From assembly GCF_905372335.1 (NCBI RefSeq), contig NZ_CAJPOU010000015.1:1-39777 (forward strand): a stretch of DNA of 39,777 nt, given 5' to 3'. Numbering within the stretch: the stretch's first letter is position 1; each line of letters opens with the position of its first letter. Both the position numbers and the translations under genes were made by a program. The stretch is from Streptococcus sp. A12 (GTDB taxonomy: Bacteria > Bacillota > Bacilli > Lactobacillales > Streptococcaceae). Positions 7,190 to 14,964 of this stretch are shown here, piece after piece. Under the pieces are notes generated by a model that was given only the letters and a program-made list of their open reading frames with translations, was not told where the DNA came from and made no database searches.

Positions 7190-7211
7190 GATGAATTTCT
7201 CAGCTTTTTTT
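7182..7211 (+). terminator. Terminator of the S66 peptidase gene
   Basis: AAAGCTGAG / CTCAGCTTT (7182-7190 / 7199-7207) with an 8-nt loop and a T-run. The stop codon lies inside the first arm. It separates the gene from the convergent tag gene. Confidence 0.9.
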
Positions 7212-7254
7212 CTATATTCTCTATATTCTCAGATACTCTAGTTACCTATACTCA

Positions 7255-7818
7255 CTAATCACCGTTTTTCCATTCACAATCATTCTCATGATCATTGACC
7301 AGGCCTGCTGCTTGTAGGTAGGATAAAACTGCGACTGGTCCGGTGAACTTAAAACCACGCTTTTTGAGGTCCTTGGCTAGCTTCTCAGAAAGAGCTGTCT
7401 TCACTGGAGCCTGTCGGTAATCTGGAACATCATTGACGATGGTTTTCCCATCGACAAAAGACCAAAGATAGGCATCAAACGATCCAAATTCCTCCTGGAC
7501 TTGTAGAAAGGCTTGAGCATTGGCCCGTGTCGCAAAGATCTTGGCACGATTTCGGACGATGGCTGGATTGTCTAACAAAGTTTCCAGTTCAGAGTTGGTC
7601 ATCTCTGCGACGCGTTGAAGATGGTAAGCATGAAAAGACTCTCGGAAAGCCTGCCGTTTATTGAGTACCGTTTCCCAAGATAGACCGGCCTGATAAGTCT
7701 CCATACAGAGCAACTCAAAAAGCGCCTGGTCATCATGGAGGGGCCGACCCCATTCTTCATCATGGTAAGCTACATATAACGGATTGGTCATTTTGACCCA
7801 GCCACAGCGTTTTGGCAT
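7255..7818 (-). CDS. tag: DNA-3-methyladenine glycosylase I
   Basis: A 187-residue Tag-type base-excision glycosylase that removes 3-methyladenine from alkylated DNA. The start 'MPKRCGWVKMTNPLYVAYHDEEWG' and 'QAGLSWETVLNKRQAFRESF' are diagnostic. The zinc ligands Cys5, His19, His177 and Cys181 are all present in the expected places. It follows ruvA by 9 nt and is the last gene of the mutL-ruvA-tag repair operon. Confidence 0.95.
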   Translation of the reverse strand: MPKRCGWVKMTNPLYVAYHDEEWGRPLHDDQALFELLCMETYQAGLSWETVLNKRQAFRESFHAYHLQRVAEMTNSELETLLDNPAIVRNRAKIFATRANAQAFLQVQEEFGSFDAYLWSFVDGKTIVNDVPDYRQAPVKTALSEKLAKDLKKRGFKFTGPVAVLSYLQAAGLVNDHENDCEWKNGD

Positions 7819-7827
7819 AGGAACCTC

Positions 7828-8421
7828 CTATTTCACCAACATCTTAAGAGCAGACTTGATATAGTTCTCTGCTGTATCGGTCGTTCCTTCGAAGAATTTC
7901 TTGATTTTCTTAAGCTCCGTTGCCTTGTAGCCCAATGCCAACATAGCTTCCATAGCTTCTTCCAGGGCTTGATTTTCTTCTGCAACTTTGGCTTTGGACT
8001 GAGCCGGTACATCTTCTAGATCAAGATTTATCTTACCTTCCAAGTCCAGCACCATCTGTTGGGCTGTTTTCTTGCCGATCTTCGGAAACTTGGTCAAGTA
8101 GGTGATGTTCTTGCTTTCGATGGCTTGGACAAGGCCTGCATTGTCATCCGCAGCAATGATAGCCAGAGCTGAGACAGGTCCAATCCCAGAGACTGAGATC
8201 AAGTTTAAAAAGAGCTGTTTCTCTTCTTCGGTCGCAAAGCCATAGAGAAGGTGGGCGTCTTCACGGACCACTTGGTGCAGATAGATGTGCACCTCTTGGT
8301 TCATTTTACCAGAGTAGGCATAGGGATTGGCCACATGCAAGAGATAGCCGATCCCAGCTGTTTCTACCACGATGTATTTGGCAGTGATTTTCGTTAAAAT
8401 TCCTTTAATATATTCGTACAT
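7828..8421 (-). CDS. ruvA: Holliday junction helicase subunit RuvA
   Basis: A 197-residue RuvA, which binds four-way junctions as a tetramer and loads the RuvB motor. An N-terminal OB-fold ('MYEYIKGILTKITAKYIVVETAGIGYLLHV') is followed by two helix-hairpin-helix motifs ('LISVSGIGPVSALAI' and 'FPKIGKKTAQQMVLDL') and the C-terminal RuvB-contact domain ('AMLALGYKATELKKIKKF'). It lies 20 nt after mutL. ruvB is not adjacent, which is usual in streptococci. Confidence 0.97.
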   Translation of the reverse strand: MYEYIKGILTKITAKYIVVETAGIGYLLHVANPYAYSGKMNQEVHIYLHQVVREDAHLLYGFATEEEKQLFLNLISVSGIGPVSALAIIAADDNAGLVQAIESKNITYLTKFPKIGKKTAQQMVLDLEGKINLDLEDVPAQSKAKVAEENQALEEAMEAMLALGYKATELKKIKKFFEGTTDTAENYIKSALKMLVK

Positions 8422-8441
8422 AAGATTCCTTTATTGTTTGA

Positions 8442-10391
8442 TTAATACTTGCCCAATTCCCGTAGGCTGGTGTGATTTTCCTGAATGCGTCGGAACATCT
8501 TTTCCATATCCGACTTGGTGAAGTTGACCAAGACCGGACGACCATGAGGGCAGTTATAGGGGTTGTCACATTGGGACAGTTGGTAGATAAGATCACGTGC
8601 GGAGTAATCGTCCAGTGTGTGATTGGCCTTGATGGAGCGTTTGCAAGACATCATGATGGCCAACTCAGCCCGGTATTTCTTGATGGACACTTCCTTAGTC
8701 AAAAGGAGCATGTCACACATCTCATAGATGCCCGACTCGATCTCTTCTTCCTTCATCCAGATCGGATGCTCCCGCAAGATCAACTGGTTGGCTCCGTACT
8801 CTTCTAAGTAGACGCCCACTTCTTCTAGAAGGTGCTTGCGCTGTTGCAGGCGGATCAGATCGTCTGCAGGGAATTCAAAGATATAAGGCACCAGCAGTTG
8901 TTGCTGACTGCCGTCTACGTTCCCGATGCTCTCCCGGTATTCTTCGTATTTGACCCGCTCTTGGGCCGCGTGCTGGTCAATGATGTAGAGGCCCCCATTG
9001 CCTTGGGCAAAGAGATAGGTTCCATGCATCTGACCAAAATATTCCAACTCTGGGAAGGTCGAATGTTCTTCCCCGTTCAACTTATCATAGGCCTTGTCTA
9101 GACTAGCTAGATCCAACTCTGGGTGGTCAAGTTGATCATACTGAGGCGCCTTTCGCTCCGCGAATTTGATGGCTGGTGATTTGGCTTCCTGATTTCCCTC
9201 TTCTGGGGCAAAAAGAACCGTTTGCTCTGGGGTCAATTCCCCACTTGGCTGGGATTCCCCGACCTCTGGGCGGACAAAGAAGTCTCCCTTGTCTCGGTCG
9301 TAATAGAGGCTATTTTCTTTTAGAGGGAGGCTGGTCTGGACTGGCTTTTCTGTTCGACGAAGCGTCGACTTAGCTAGATTTTCTAGAGCATCTGGAATCA
9401 GATCCTGCTCTTTCAAAGCGGAGGCAATCGCCTGGGAGATCAAGGCCATTAGTTCTCGCTCTTTAGAAATGCGCACCTCTTGCTTGGTCGGGTGGACATT
9501 GACATCGGCTAGATAGGGGTCAATCTGGATATTAATCACTGCTATCGGGAAGCGTCCGACCATAAGTTTACTGCCGTAGCCATCCAAGATGGCCCGATTG
9601 AGCAAGAAATTCTTGATGTATCGACCGTTGATAAAGAGACTAATGTAATTGCGATTGGCCCGGGTCAATTCTGGCAAAGAGACGAAGCCCGACACTTCAA
9701 AGTCCAAATCACCTGTCTCGATGGCAACCATTTTCTTAGCGGTAGCGAGGCCGTAGACTCCTGCGATAGCTTGACGGAGATTCCCCGTTCCTGCCGTCCG
9801 TGTCATTTCATGGCCGTCATTGATCAAGGTAAAGGCAATCTCTGGATGGGCCAGACTCAGGCGGTTGAGAATGTCGACGATATGGGACAACTCTGCCTGT
9901 TGGCTCTTCATATATTTGAGGCGGGCTGGTGTATTGAAAAAGAGGTCCTCAACTGTGATTTTAGTCCCCACAGGGCTAGTCGCCGGCTCAAGAGAAGTGA
10001 TTTCGCCCCCTTTAACCTCTAGCTTGGTCCCATGACTAGCTCCTTCCTGAGCCGTCAGGATGGTCATGACACTGACAGAGGCAATAGACGGCAAGGCCTC
10101 GCCACGGAAGCCTAGTGTCCGAATACGAAAGAGGTCGGCTTGACTCTTGATCTTACTAGTGGCATGGCGACGAAGGGCTAATTCCACTTCCTCATGGGCA
10201 ATCCCTTGTCCATTATCCGTGATTTGAATGCTCTTTAAGCCAGCTTCTTTGATCTCTAAGACAATCTGACTAGCTCCCGCATCGATGGAGTTTTCAACCA
10301 GTTCCTTGACCACACTAGCAGGGCGCTCGATGACCTCACCGGCAGCGATTTGATTGGCTAGAATTTCTGGTAATTCGATAATCTGTGACAT
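8442..10391 (-). CDS. mutL: DNA mismatch repair protein MutL
   Basis: A 649-residue MutL. The N-terminal GHKL ATPase shows 'VKELVENSIDAGAS' and 'TLGFRGEALPSIASV'. A variable linker occupies roughly residues 335-440. The C-terminal domain carries DQHAAQERVKYE (472-483), matching the DQHA(X)2E(X)4E endonuclease motif of MutL from bacteria without MutH, plus 'MMSCKRSIKANHTL' and the zinc-binding 'CDNPYNCPHGRP'. It should nick the strand to be repaired. It heads the mutL-ruvA-tag operon. Unlike many streptococci, mutS is not directly next to it: two plus-strand genes intervene. Confidence 0.97.
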   Translation of the reverse strand: MSQIIELPEILANQIAAGEVIERPASVVKELVENSIDAGASQIVLEIKEAGLKSIQITDNGQGIAHEEVELALRRHATSKIKSQADLFRIRTLGFRGEALPSIASVSVMTILTAQEGASHGTKLEVKGGEITSLEPATSPVGTKITVEDLFFNTPARLKYMKSQQAELSHIVDILNRLSLAHPEIAFTLINDGHEMTRTAGTGNLRQAIAGVYGLATAKKMVAIETGDLDFEVSGFVSLPELTRANRNYISLFINGRYIKNFLLNRAILDGYGSKLMVGRFPIAVINIQIDPYLADVNVHPTKQEVRISKERELMALISQAIASALKEQDLIPDALENLAKSTLRRTEKPVQTSLPLKENSLYYDRDKGDFFVRPEVGESQPSGELTPEQTVLFAPEEGNQEAKSPAIKFAERKAPQYDQLDHPELDLASLDKAYDKLNGEEHSTFPELEYFGQMHGTYLFAQGNGGLYIIDQHAAQERVKYEEYRESIGNVDGSQQQLLVPYIFEFPADDLIRLQQRKHLLEEVGVYLEEYGANQLILREHPIWMKEEEIESGIYEMCDMLLLTKEVSIKKYRAELAIMMSCKRSIKANHTLDDYSARDLIYQLSQCDNPYNCPHGRPVLVNFTKSDMEKMFRRIQENHTSLRELGKY

Positions 10392-10431
10392 AGCTTCCCC
10401 TCTTATGTTTTATACGCGCATAGGTAGAACT

Positions 10432-10440
10432 ATTATACCA
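10432..10440 (-). promoter_or_regulatory. mutL extended -10 promoter
   Basis: TGG TATAAT on the minus strand (-10 at 10432-10437) lies about 40 nt before the mutL ATG. The -35 is weak. The same extended TGG TATAAT form occurs before ireB and spxA. Confidence 0.55.
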
Positions 10441-10643
10441 TATCTACAAGGAAGCCCTCCCTTTATAAAACCTTGTGCTCCAGCTCCATTAAAGATACCG
10501 TCTTCTACCAGATTAACAGACAAACCGACCGAATATGCGAAAAGCCTTGTCTTGATGCCTGAAAAAGTGTTTAATAGACTTGTAAGCAAGAAGTCCTGCT
10601 AGCGGATCGCTTACCTGACGTCAATATGTTAGAAGGGATTTGT
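10441..10643 (+). promoter_or_regulatory. Leader region of the LytTR system
   Basis: This spacer, divergent from mutL, must hold the promoter and any autoregulatory LytTR sites of the regulator pair. I cannot name a convincing -35/-10. A GTAAGC/GCTTAC inverted pair (10582-10587/10609-10614) spans a 21-nt loop just before the ribosome site. No clear direct repeat of the LytTR type was recognised by eye. Confidence 0.3.
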
Positions 10644-11084
10644 ATGAAAGTAACAGTTACCATTGACCCCCATTTTCAAGAAGAAGGCGTAGTCATCACA
10701 GGGCCACAACCTAGCGAACGCATCCAGAAAGTCCAACAATTCATAGAGGAATTGGACCAGAAGGAACGCTTGCGAGCGAAAAAGGAGGGGGAAACCTATC
10801 TTGTAGAGACCCACTTGTTTCATCGTTTCTATATTGAAAACCGTCAAGTCGTTGGGGAAACAAAGGATGACCACTTCATCCTCACCGGCCCCCTCTACCA
10901 ACTCTCTGAAGACTTACCCATCTACTTTTTAAAAATTTCCCAATCTGAAATTATCAATACCAAAGAAATCGATCACCTGCATTTTACCAGCAGCGGATCG
11001 GTCCAAATCAATCTGAAAAACGGGACCATCACCTATTCGTCTCGTCGCTATTTAAAAGCTATTAAGGAGAAATTATCATGTTAA
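10644..11084 (+). CDS. LytTR DNA-binding regulator (HdrR/BrsR-like)
   Basis: A 146-residue stand-alone LytTR-domain protein. The N-terminal ~45 residues ('MKVTVTIDPHFQEEGVVITGP') are followed by the LytTR fold: 'ETHLFHRFYIENRQVVGETKDDHFILTGPLYQLSEDLP', 'YFLKISQSEIINTKEIDHLHFTSSGSVQINLKNGTITYSSRRYLKAIKEKL'. It has no receiver domain. I chose the ATG at 10644 (AGAAGGG 6 nt upstream), not 10626. The stop overlaps the next start by 7 nt. Pairs of this type in S. mutans (HdrRM, BrsRM) control bacteriocin and competence genes, the membrane partner inhibiting the regulator. The targets here are unknown. Confidence 0.87.
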   Translation: MKVTVTIDPHFQEEGVVITGPQPSERIQKVQQFIEELDQKERLRAKKEGETYLVETHLFHRFYIENRQVVGETKDDHFILTGPLYQLSEDLPIYFLKISQSEIINTKEIDHLHFTSSGSVQINLKNGTITYSSRRYLKAIKEKLSC

Positions 11085-11536
11085 AGACTCATCTATCGAA
11101 TGCCTCTAAAGGCATCTTCATCGGCCTTACCCTCTCTATCGTCTTTTCTTTCCTAAACTCACCTTCCACTTACATGCCTCTCAGTCCAAGTTCAGGCGTT
11201 GGACAATGGATGCAAGCCCACGACGTGCATGGATCCCTTGTCATGCTCTATTGTATCCTTATATGGGCTGGCATCGGCTTGCTCTTCAGCTTAGGAAAAA
11301 ACCTGTTCAACAAAGACTGGAGCCTCCTCCGTGCGACCCTCAGCCACTACCTTTTGATGCTCTTTGGTTTTCTACCTTTGGCAACCTTGGGAGGCTGGTT
11401 CCCAATCCAAATCAGCTTCTACATCTCCGTCATTATAAAGTTTAGCCTTGTGTACTTGGTTATCTGGGCAGTTTCTTATCGCATTTACAAGAAAAAAGTA
11501 GAAGAGATCAACCAACAGTTGCAAGGAAAAGCCTGA
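11078..11536 (+). CDS. DUF3021 membrane protein (HdrM/BrsM-like inhibitor)
   Basis: A 152-residue integral membrane protein with four predicted helices, near residues 8-28, 48-68, 82-106 and 111-135, and a charged cytosolic tail ('YRIYKKKVEEINQQLQGKA'). This is the DUF3021 layout. It overlaps the LytTR gene by 7 nt, so translation is coupled. By analogy with S. mutans LytTR regulatory systems it should hold the regulator inactive at the membrane until an unknown signal releases it; that role is inferred from architecture and pairing. A weak AATGAC/GTCATT hairpin (11549-11572) follows, then structured element copy A. Confidence 0.85.
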   Translation: MLKTHLSNASKGIFIGLTLSIVFSFLNSPSTYMPLSPSSGVGQWMQAHDVHGSLVMLYCILIWAGIGLLFSLGKNLFNKDWSLLRATLSHYLLMLFGFLPLATLGGWFPIQISFYISVIIKFSLVYLVIWAVSYRIYKKKVEEINQQLQGKA

Positions 11537-11582
11537 GGAATTCAAAAAAATGACTTTTATTTTTTAGTCATTCAAGAAGATG

Positions 11583-11770
11583 AAAAACTTTCCTCTGTGA
11601 GAAAAGTGCCTGAAACAACTGTGTTTCAGGCACTCGGAATCATTGAGACCTTAGGCTCAATGATTAGTCATGGAACTTCTACGAAGTTCGCTGACGTCCG
11701 TACTCACCTAAGGAAAGTTTTTAAAATTACTTTGTCTTCAATCTGAAACAGTTCGAATGAACTGTTTTTT
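11583..11770 (+). ncRNA. Structured RNA-like element, copy A
   Basis: A gene-free stretch between the DUF3021 gene and convergent mutS. The closing stem pairs 11583-11593 with 11712-11722 (core AACTTTCC/GGAAAGTT), then GTGAG/CTCAC (11597-11601/11703-11707). Inside are hairpin 1 (12 bp, 11606-11617/11622-11633), hairpin 2 (9 bp, 11639-11647/11656-11664, loop ACCTTAGG) and hairpin 3 (7 bp, 11673-11679/11683-11689). Loop bases CCTTAGG (11649-11655) are complementary to CCTAAGG (11707-11713). AACAGTTC/GAACTGTT plus TTTTTT (11747-11770) closes the element like an intrinsic terminator. A second copy at 17.2 kb keeps the same fold with paired changes. Confidence 0.6.
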
Positions 11771-14312
11771 AAATTCTCTTTTTCATCTCGGCAACTGCCA
11801 TCATGACTTCCATCGGGGTCATGTTGTAGATATCGAGAGTTTTTAATTCTTCTAGTACTGGATGAGAGGCATCTGCTGCAAATAGAGATAACTGTTCTCC
11901 AAGCTCTGGTGAGGATTGCTGTGTTTGAGTCGCCATTGGCACTTCTGGACTTTGGCCTTCTAGTTGACTCAAGATAGTATCTGCCCGCTTCAAGAGATCG
12001 CTTGGCAGGCCTGCAATCTTGGCCACATGGATTCCATAGGATTTATCCGCCGGTCCCTCTTCAATCCGGTGCAAGAAAGTCACTTGGCCATCCTTCTCCA
12101 AGGTTGCGACGTGGACATTGCGCAAGCGAGATAGGGTCTGCTCCAGGTCGGTCAACTCATGGTAGTGGGTGGCAAAGAGCGTCTTGGCCCCTGTCCGGTC
12201 ATGGATGTATTCGATGATGGCTTGAGCCAAGGCCATCCCATCATAGGTCGCCGTCCCTCGTCCCAACTCATCAAACAAGATAAGAGAAGACGGAGTCGCT
12301 TGGCGAATGGCATTGTTAGCCTCCATCATCTCAACCATAAAGGTCGACTGGCCGGACACCAAGTCATCTGCAGCCCCAATCCGGGTATAAATGGCATCAA
12401 AGAGAGGGAGGGTCGCAGCCTGAGCCGGTACAAAGGAACCAATCTGAGCCATAATGACAATGATGGCCAACTGGCGCATATAGGTGGACTTCCCGCTCAT
12501 ATTGGGCCCCGTAATCAACTGGATATCACAGGTCGCATCCATAGAAATGCTGTTGGGGATGTAGCTTTGAGCTCCCATCACCTTCTCAACAACTGGGTGA
12601 CGCCCCTTCTCAATCCGGATATCACGCGCCTCTTGAAAGACTGGCCGGGTCAGTTGTTGTCTTTCAGCTACACAGGCCAACCCTTGCAAGACGTCCACCG
12701 TTGCTAGGGCTTGGGCTAGGGACTGCAAGCGCTGAATGTACTTGCCGACTTCCTCTCTGATCCGTAGGAAAATCGCATACTCTAGGCTAGTCGACTGTTC
12801 CCGAGCTTCTAGCATCTCCCCTTCAATCCGAGCCAGTTCCTCTGTCCCAAAGCGCTCAGAATTTTTCAAGGTTGCCTTGCGGAAAAAATGTGCTGGCACA
12901 CGGGATAATTGGGAATTGGTCACATGGAAATAGTAGCCATCTTTTTTATTGTAGTCAATTTTTAGTCCGGTGATGCCACTGGCTTCCCGTTCTTTGGCTT
13001 CAATCTCTGCAATCCAGCCGGTCCCTTCTCTGAGGACAACACGGTACTGGTCCAGAGTTGGGTCAAAGCCGGTACGGATGATATTGCCTTCTGTTAGAAC
13101 AATCGGGGCATCCGGATCAATCGCAGCTTCGATGAGACGGCAAAGCTCTGGTAGCTCATCTAACTGGGCGATGAGGAGGTCTAGCACCGGCTCTCCCATC
13201 TCGACCAAGAGCGACTTGATCAAGGGAACATGGCGTAGGGTTTCGCCCAACTGCAAGAGGTCCTTGGGAGTGGTCTTACCAAAGGAAACCCGACTGGCCA
13301 AGCGCTCGATGTCATAGACACCCTTGAGACGATCTGCCAGATCGCTTCGCTCAAAGAAATGGTCCAAGAAGACCTGGATAATCTCTTGGCGTTCTTCGAT
13401 CCGATGGCGATCCATCAAAGGCTTCTGGATCCAAGCCCGCAAGAGACGGCCTCCCATAGCTGTCTTGCTTTCATCTAGGAGCCAGTAGAGACTGCCATGT
13501 TTCTTGCCAGTCCGAGCATTTTCTGTCAGGTCCAAACTCGCCTTGGTCGCATAATCCATCTGCAAGAAATCGCGGACTTCATAGTGATGGGCAGGCTTGA
13601 TATGATGGAGTTCCCGCTTCTGGGTTTCCTGTACGTATTGGAGCAGGCCTCCTGCCGCTATTCTTTCCAAATGAGTCAAGTCAGCCCCTAAAAGTTGGAC
13701 ATCCTCCGCCACTTCTGAGATAGGGGAGAGCAAGAGGTTCATTTGGCCAAGAAGGACTCTTTCTTCACCTTCTGACAAGGAGTAGGTCAGGACAATCTCC
13801 CGCGCCCGTAGGTTGCGAATCTCCCCACAGACCATGGCAAAATCATTCAGACTGGTGACCTGAAACTCCCCGGTCACTAGGTCCATGTAGGCAAGGCCAT
13901 AGTCCGTCTCATCATGAGACAAGGCAACCAGGAAGTTGTTGGCGCTGTCTGGCTTGGTCGAATCAACAACGGTCCCCGGAGTAATGACTTGGACCACTTC
14001 CCGTTTGACCACACCGACGGCTTGCTTGGGATCTTCCATCTGCTCTGCAATAGCCACCTTATAGCCCTTTTCGATCAAAACATCGATGTACTGCTGGGCC
14101 GAATGATAGGGAACTCCAGCCATGGGAATCGGATTTTCTGCATTTTTATTCCGAGAGGTCAAAGAAATCTCTAAAATCTGTGCTGCATTGACGGCATCTT
14201 CATAAAAGAGCTCGTAAAAATCCCCCATCCGAAAGAGCAAAAACGCATCCGGATAGTCTTTTTTGATATCTAGGTATTGCTGCATGCCAGGTGATATTTT
14301 TTCTGCTGCCAT
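11769..14312 (-). CDS. mutS: DNA mismatch repair protein MutS
   Basis: An 847-residue MutS. The mismatch-reading Phe-Tyr-Glu is in 'FRMGDFYELFYEDA' (residues 32-34). Connector, lever and clamp regions are of normal length. The ATPase domain has Walker A 'GPNMSGKSTYMRQ', then 'GAADDLVSGQSTFMVEM', 'LILFDELGRGTATYDG' and 'TLFATHYHELTDLE'. A C-terminal helix-turn-helix tail is present. It works with MutL, whose gene lies 1.4 kb away on the same strand but separated by the plus-strand LytTR pair. It follows argR in the same direction with a 106-nt gap. Confidence 0.97.
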   Translation of the reverse strand: MAAEKISPGMQQYLDIKKDYPDAFLLFRMGDFYELFYEDAVNAAQILEISLTSRNKNAENPIPMAGVPYHSAQQYIDVLIEKGYKVAIAEQMEDPKQAVGVVKREVVQVITPGTVVDSTKPDSANNFLVALSHDETDYGLAYMDLVTGEFQVTSLNDFAMVCGEIRNLRAREIVLTYSLSEGEERVLLGQMNLLLSPISEVAEDVQLLGADLTHLERIAAGGLLQYVQETQKRELHHIKPAHHYEVRDFLQMDYATKASLDLTENARTGKKHGSLYWLLDESKTAMGGRLLRAWIQKPLMDRHRIEERQEIIQVFLDHFFERSDLADRLKGVYDIERLASRVSFGKTTPKDLLQLGETLRHVPLIKSLLVEMGEPVLDLLIAQLDELPELCRLIEAAIDPDAPIVLTEGNIIRTGFDPTLDQYRVVLREGTGWIAEIEAKEREASGITGLKIDYNKKDGYYFHVTNSQLSRVPAHFFRKATLKNSERFGTEELARIEGEMLEAREQSTSLEYAIFLRIREEVGKYIQRLQSLAQALATVDVLQGLACVAERQQLTRPVFQEARDIRIEKGRHPVVEKVMGAQSYIPNSISMDATCDIQLITGPNMSGKSTYMRQLAIIVIMAQIGSFVPAQAATLPLFDAIYTRIGAADDLVSGQSTFMVEMMEANNAIRQATPSSLILFDELGRGTATYDGMALAQAIIEYIHDRTGAKTLFATHYHELTDLEQTLSRLRNVHVATLEKDGQVTFLHRIEEGPADKSYGIHVAKIAGLPSDLLKRADTILSQLEGQSPEVPMATQTQQSSPELGEQLSLFAADASHPVLEELKTLDIYNMTPMEVMMAVAEMKKRI

Positions 14313-14418
14313 ATCGCTCCTTTTCTATATCATTGCATTCATTCTGAGTGCTTACTCCAACTCTAAACTGACATAAAAGGAGGGCCGATCCCTTTATGGA
14401 CTGGTCCCTCGCCCTTGA
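14313..14418 (-). other. argR-mutS spacer with weak terminator-like pairing
   Basis: On the minus strand GGAC/GTCC and AGGG/CCCT segments can pair, ending in CCTCCTTTT. The structure is poor. The mutS ribosome site (AAGGAGCGAT) lies at the mutS end. Some read-through from argR seems likely. Confidence 0.3.
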
Positions 14419-14862
14419 CTAGTGACTAGAATGTTGGAGAATGGTCTGCTGGACCGTTTGTGCTACTTCTTGGTCCTTGCAAACAATTAAGAGGGTATTG
14501 GCCCCTGCGACGGTACCAAGGATTTGATCATCCAAAATCTCATCGACTGCGTTGGCTAAAATAGCCGCTTCTCCCAGCTCCGTCCGAACAACCAGTGTGA
14601 ACTCCGCTCTCGAGACCACTTGTGCATATTGAGCAATCAGTCTAAAAATATCTGTTCGATCTGGTTCGTCTGCTAATTTATAATAGAGGCCACCCTTTTC
14701 TTTTACCTTGATCAGGCCGATTTCTCGTAAATCTCTAGATAAGGTGGTCTGGGTCACTCCCGCCCCTCTCTGGTCTAGGCGGTCTTGAATGTCTTTTTGC
14801 GTCGATAACTTCTCATGTTGAATAATTTCTCGAATCAAAAGCTGACGTTCATCTTTTTTCAT
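14419..14862 (-). CDS. argR: ArgR family arginine repressor lacking the Asp pair
   Basis: A 147-residue ArgR/AhrC family regulator. An N-terminal winged helix ('STQKDIQDRLDQRGAGVTQTTLSRDLREIGLIKV', about 20-53) precedes the hexamerisation and arginine-binding domain. The usual GT-x-AG-D-D-T motif reads G116-T-V-A-G-A121-N122-T, so both acidic residues that normally hold arginine are replaced. Streptococci and lactococci carry several ArgR paralogs, and the Lactococcus ArgR subunit with the same kind of loss works together with AhrC. I infer that this one may need a partner to sense arginine. It is divergent from argS, with an ARG-box-like site between them. Confidence 0.92.
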   Translation of the reverse strand: MKKDERQLLIREIIQHEKLSTQKDIQDRLDQRGAGVTQTTLSRDLREIGLIKVKEKGGLYYKLADEPDRTDIFRLIAQYAQVVSRAEFTLVVRTELGEAAILANAVDEILDDQILGTVAGANTLLIVCKDQEVAQTVQQTILQHSSH

Positions 14863-14876
14863 TTTTGCTCCACTTT

Positions 14877-14899
14877 TGAATAATTATACTTTGATTATA
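14877..14899. promoter_or_regulatory. ARG-box-like operator over the argR promoter
   Basis: TGAATAATTATACT (14877-14890) resembles the ArgR operator pattern TGAAT-N4-ATTCA with a few mismatches. On the minus strand two TATAAT -10 candidates (14883-14888 and 14894-14899) overlap or abut it. This suggests autorepression of argR. Confidence 0.5.
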
Positions 14900-14908
14900 C
14901 CAAAAAGT

Positions 14909-14938
14909 TTGAAGAAAGGCCGAATTTTGTGATAGAAT
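14909..14938 (+). promoter_or_regulatory. argS promoter
   Basis: An extended -10, TGA TAGAAT (14930-14938), has a TTGAAG -35 candidate (14909-14914) at 18 nt. The ATG of argS follows at 14965 with AAAGGAG before it. Confidence 0.55.
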
Positions 14939-14964
14939 AGTAACAAAAGACCAAAGGAGCTACT

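Noticed and set aside
8405..8596. A 63-codon minus-strand ORF overlapping the mutL end and ruvA start
   Set aside because: It lies in another frame of the well-supported mutL gene.
12159..12707. A 182-codon plus-strand ORF opposite mutS
   Set aside because: It is antisense to the conserved MutS ATPase domain; the open frame reflects the codon pattern of mutS.
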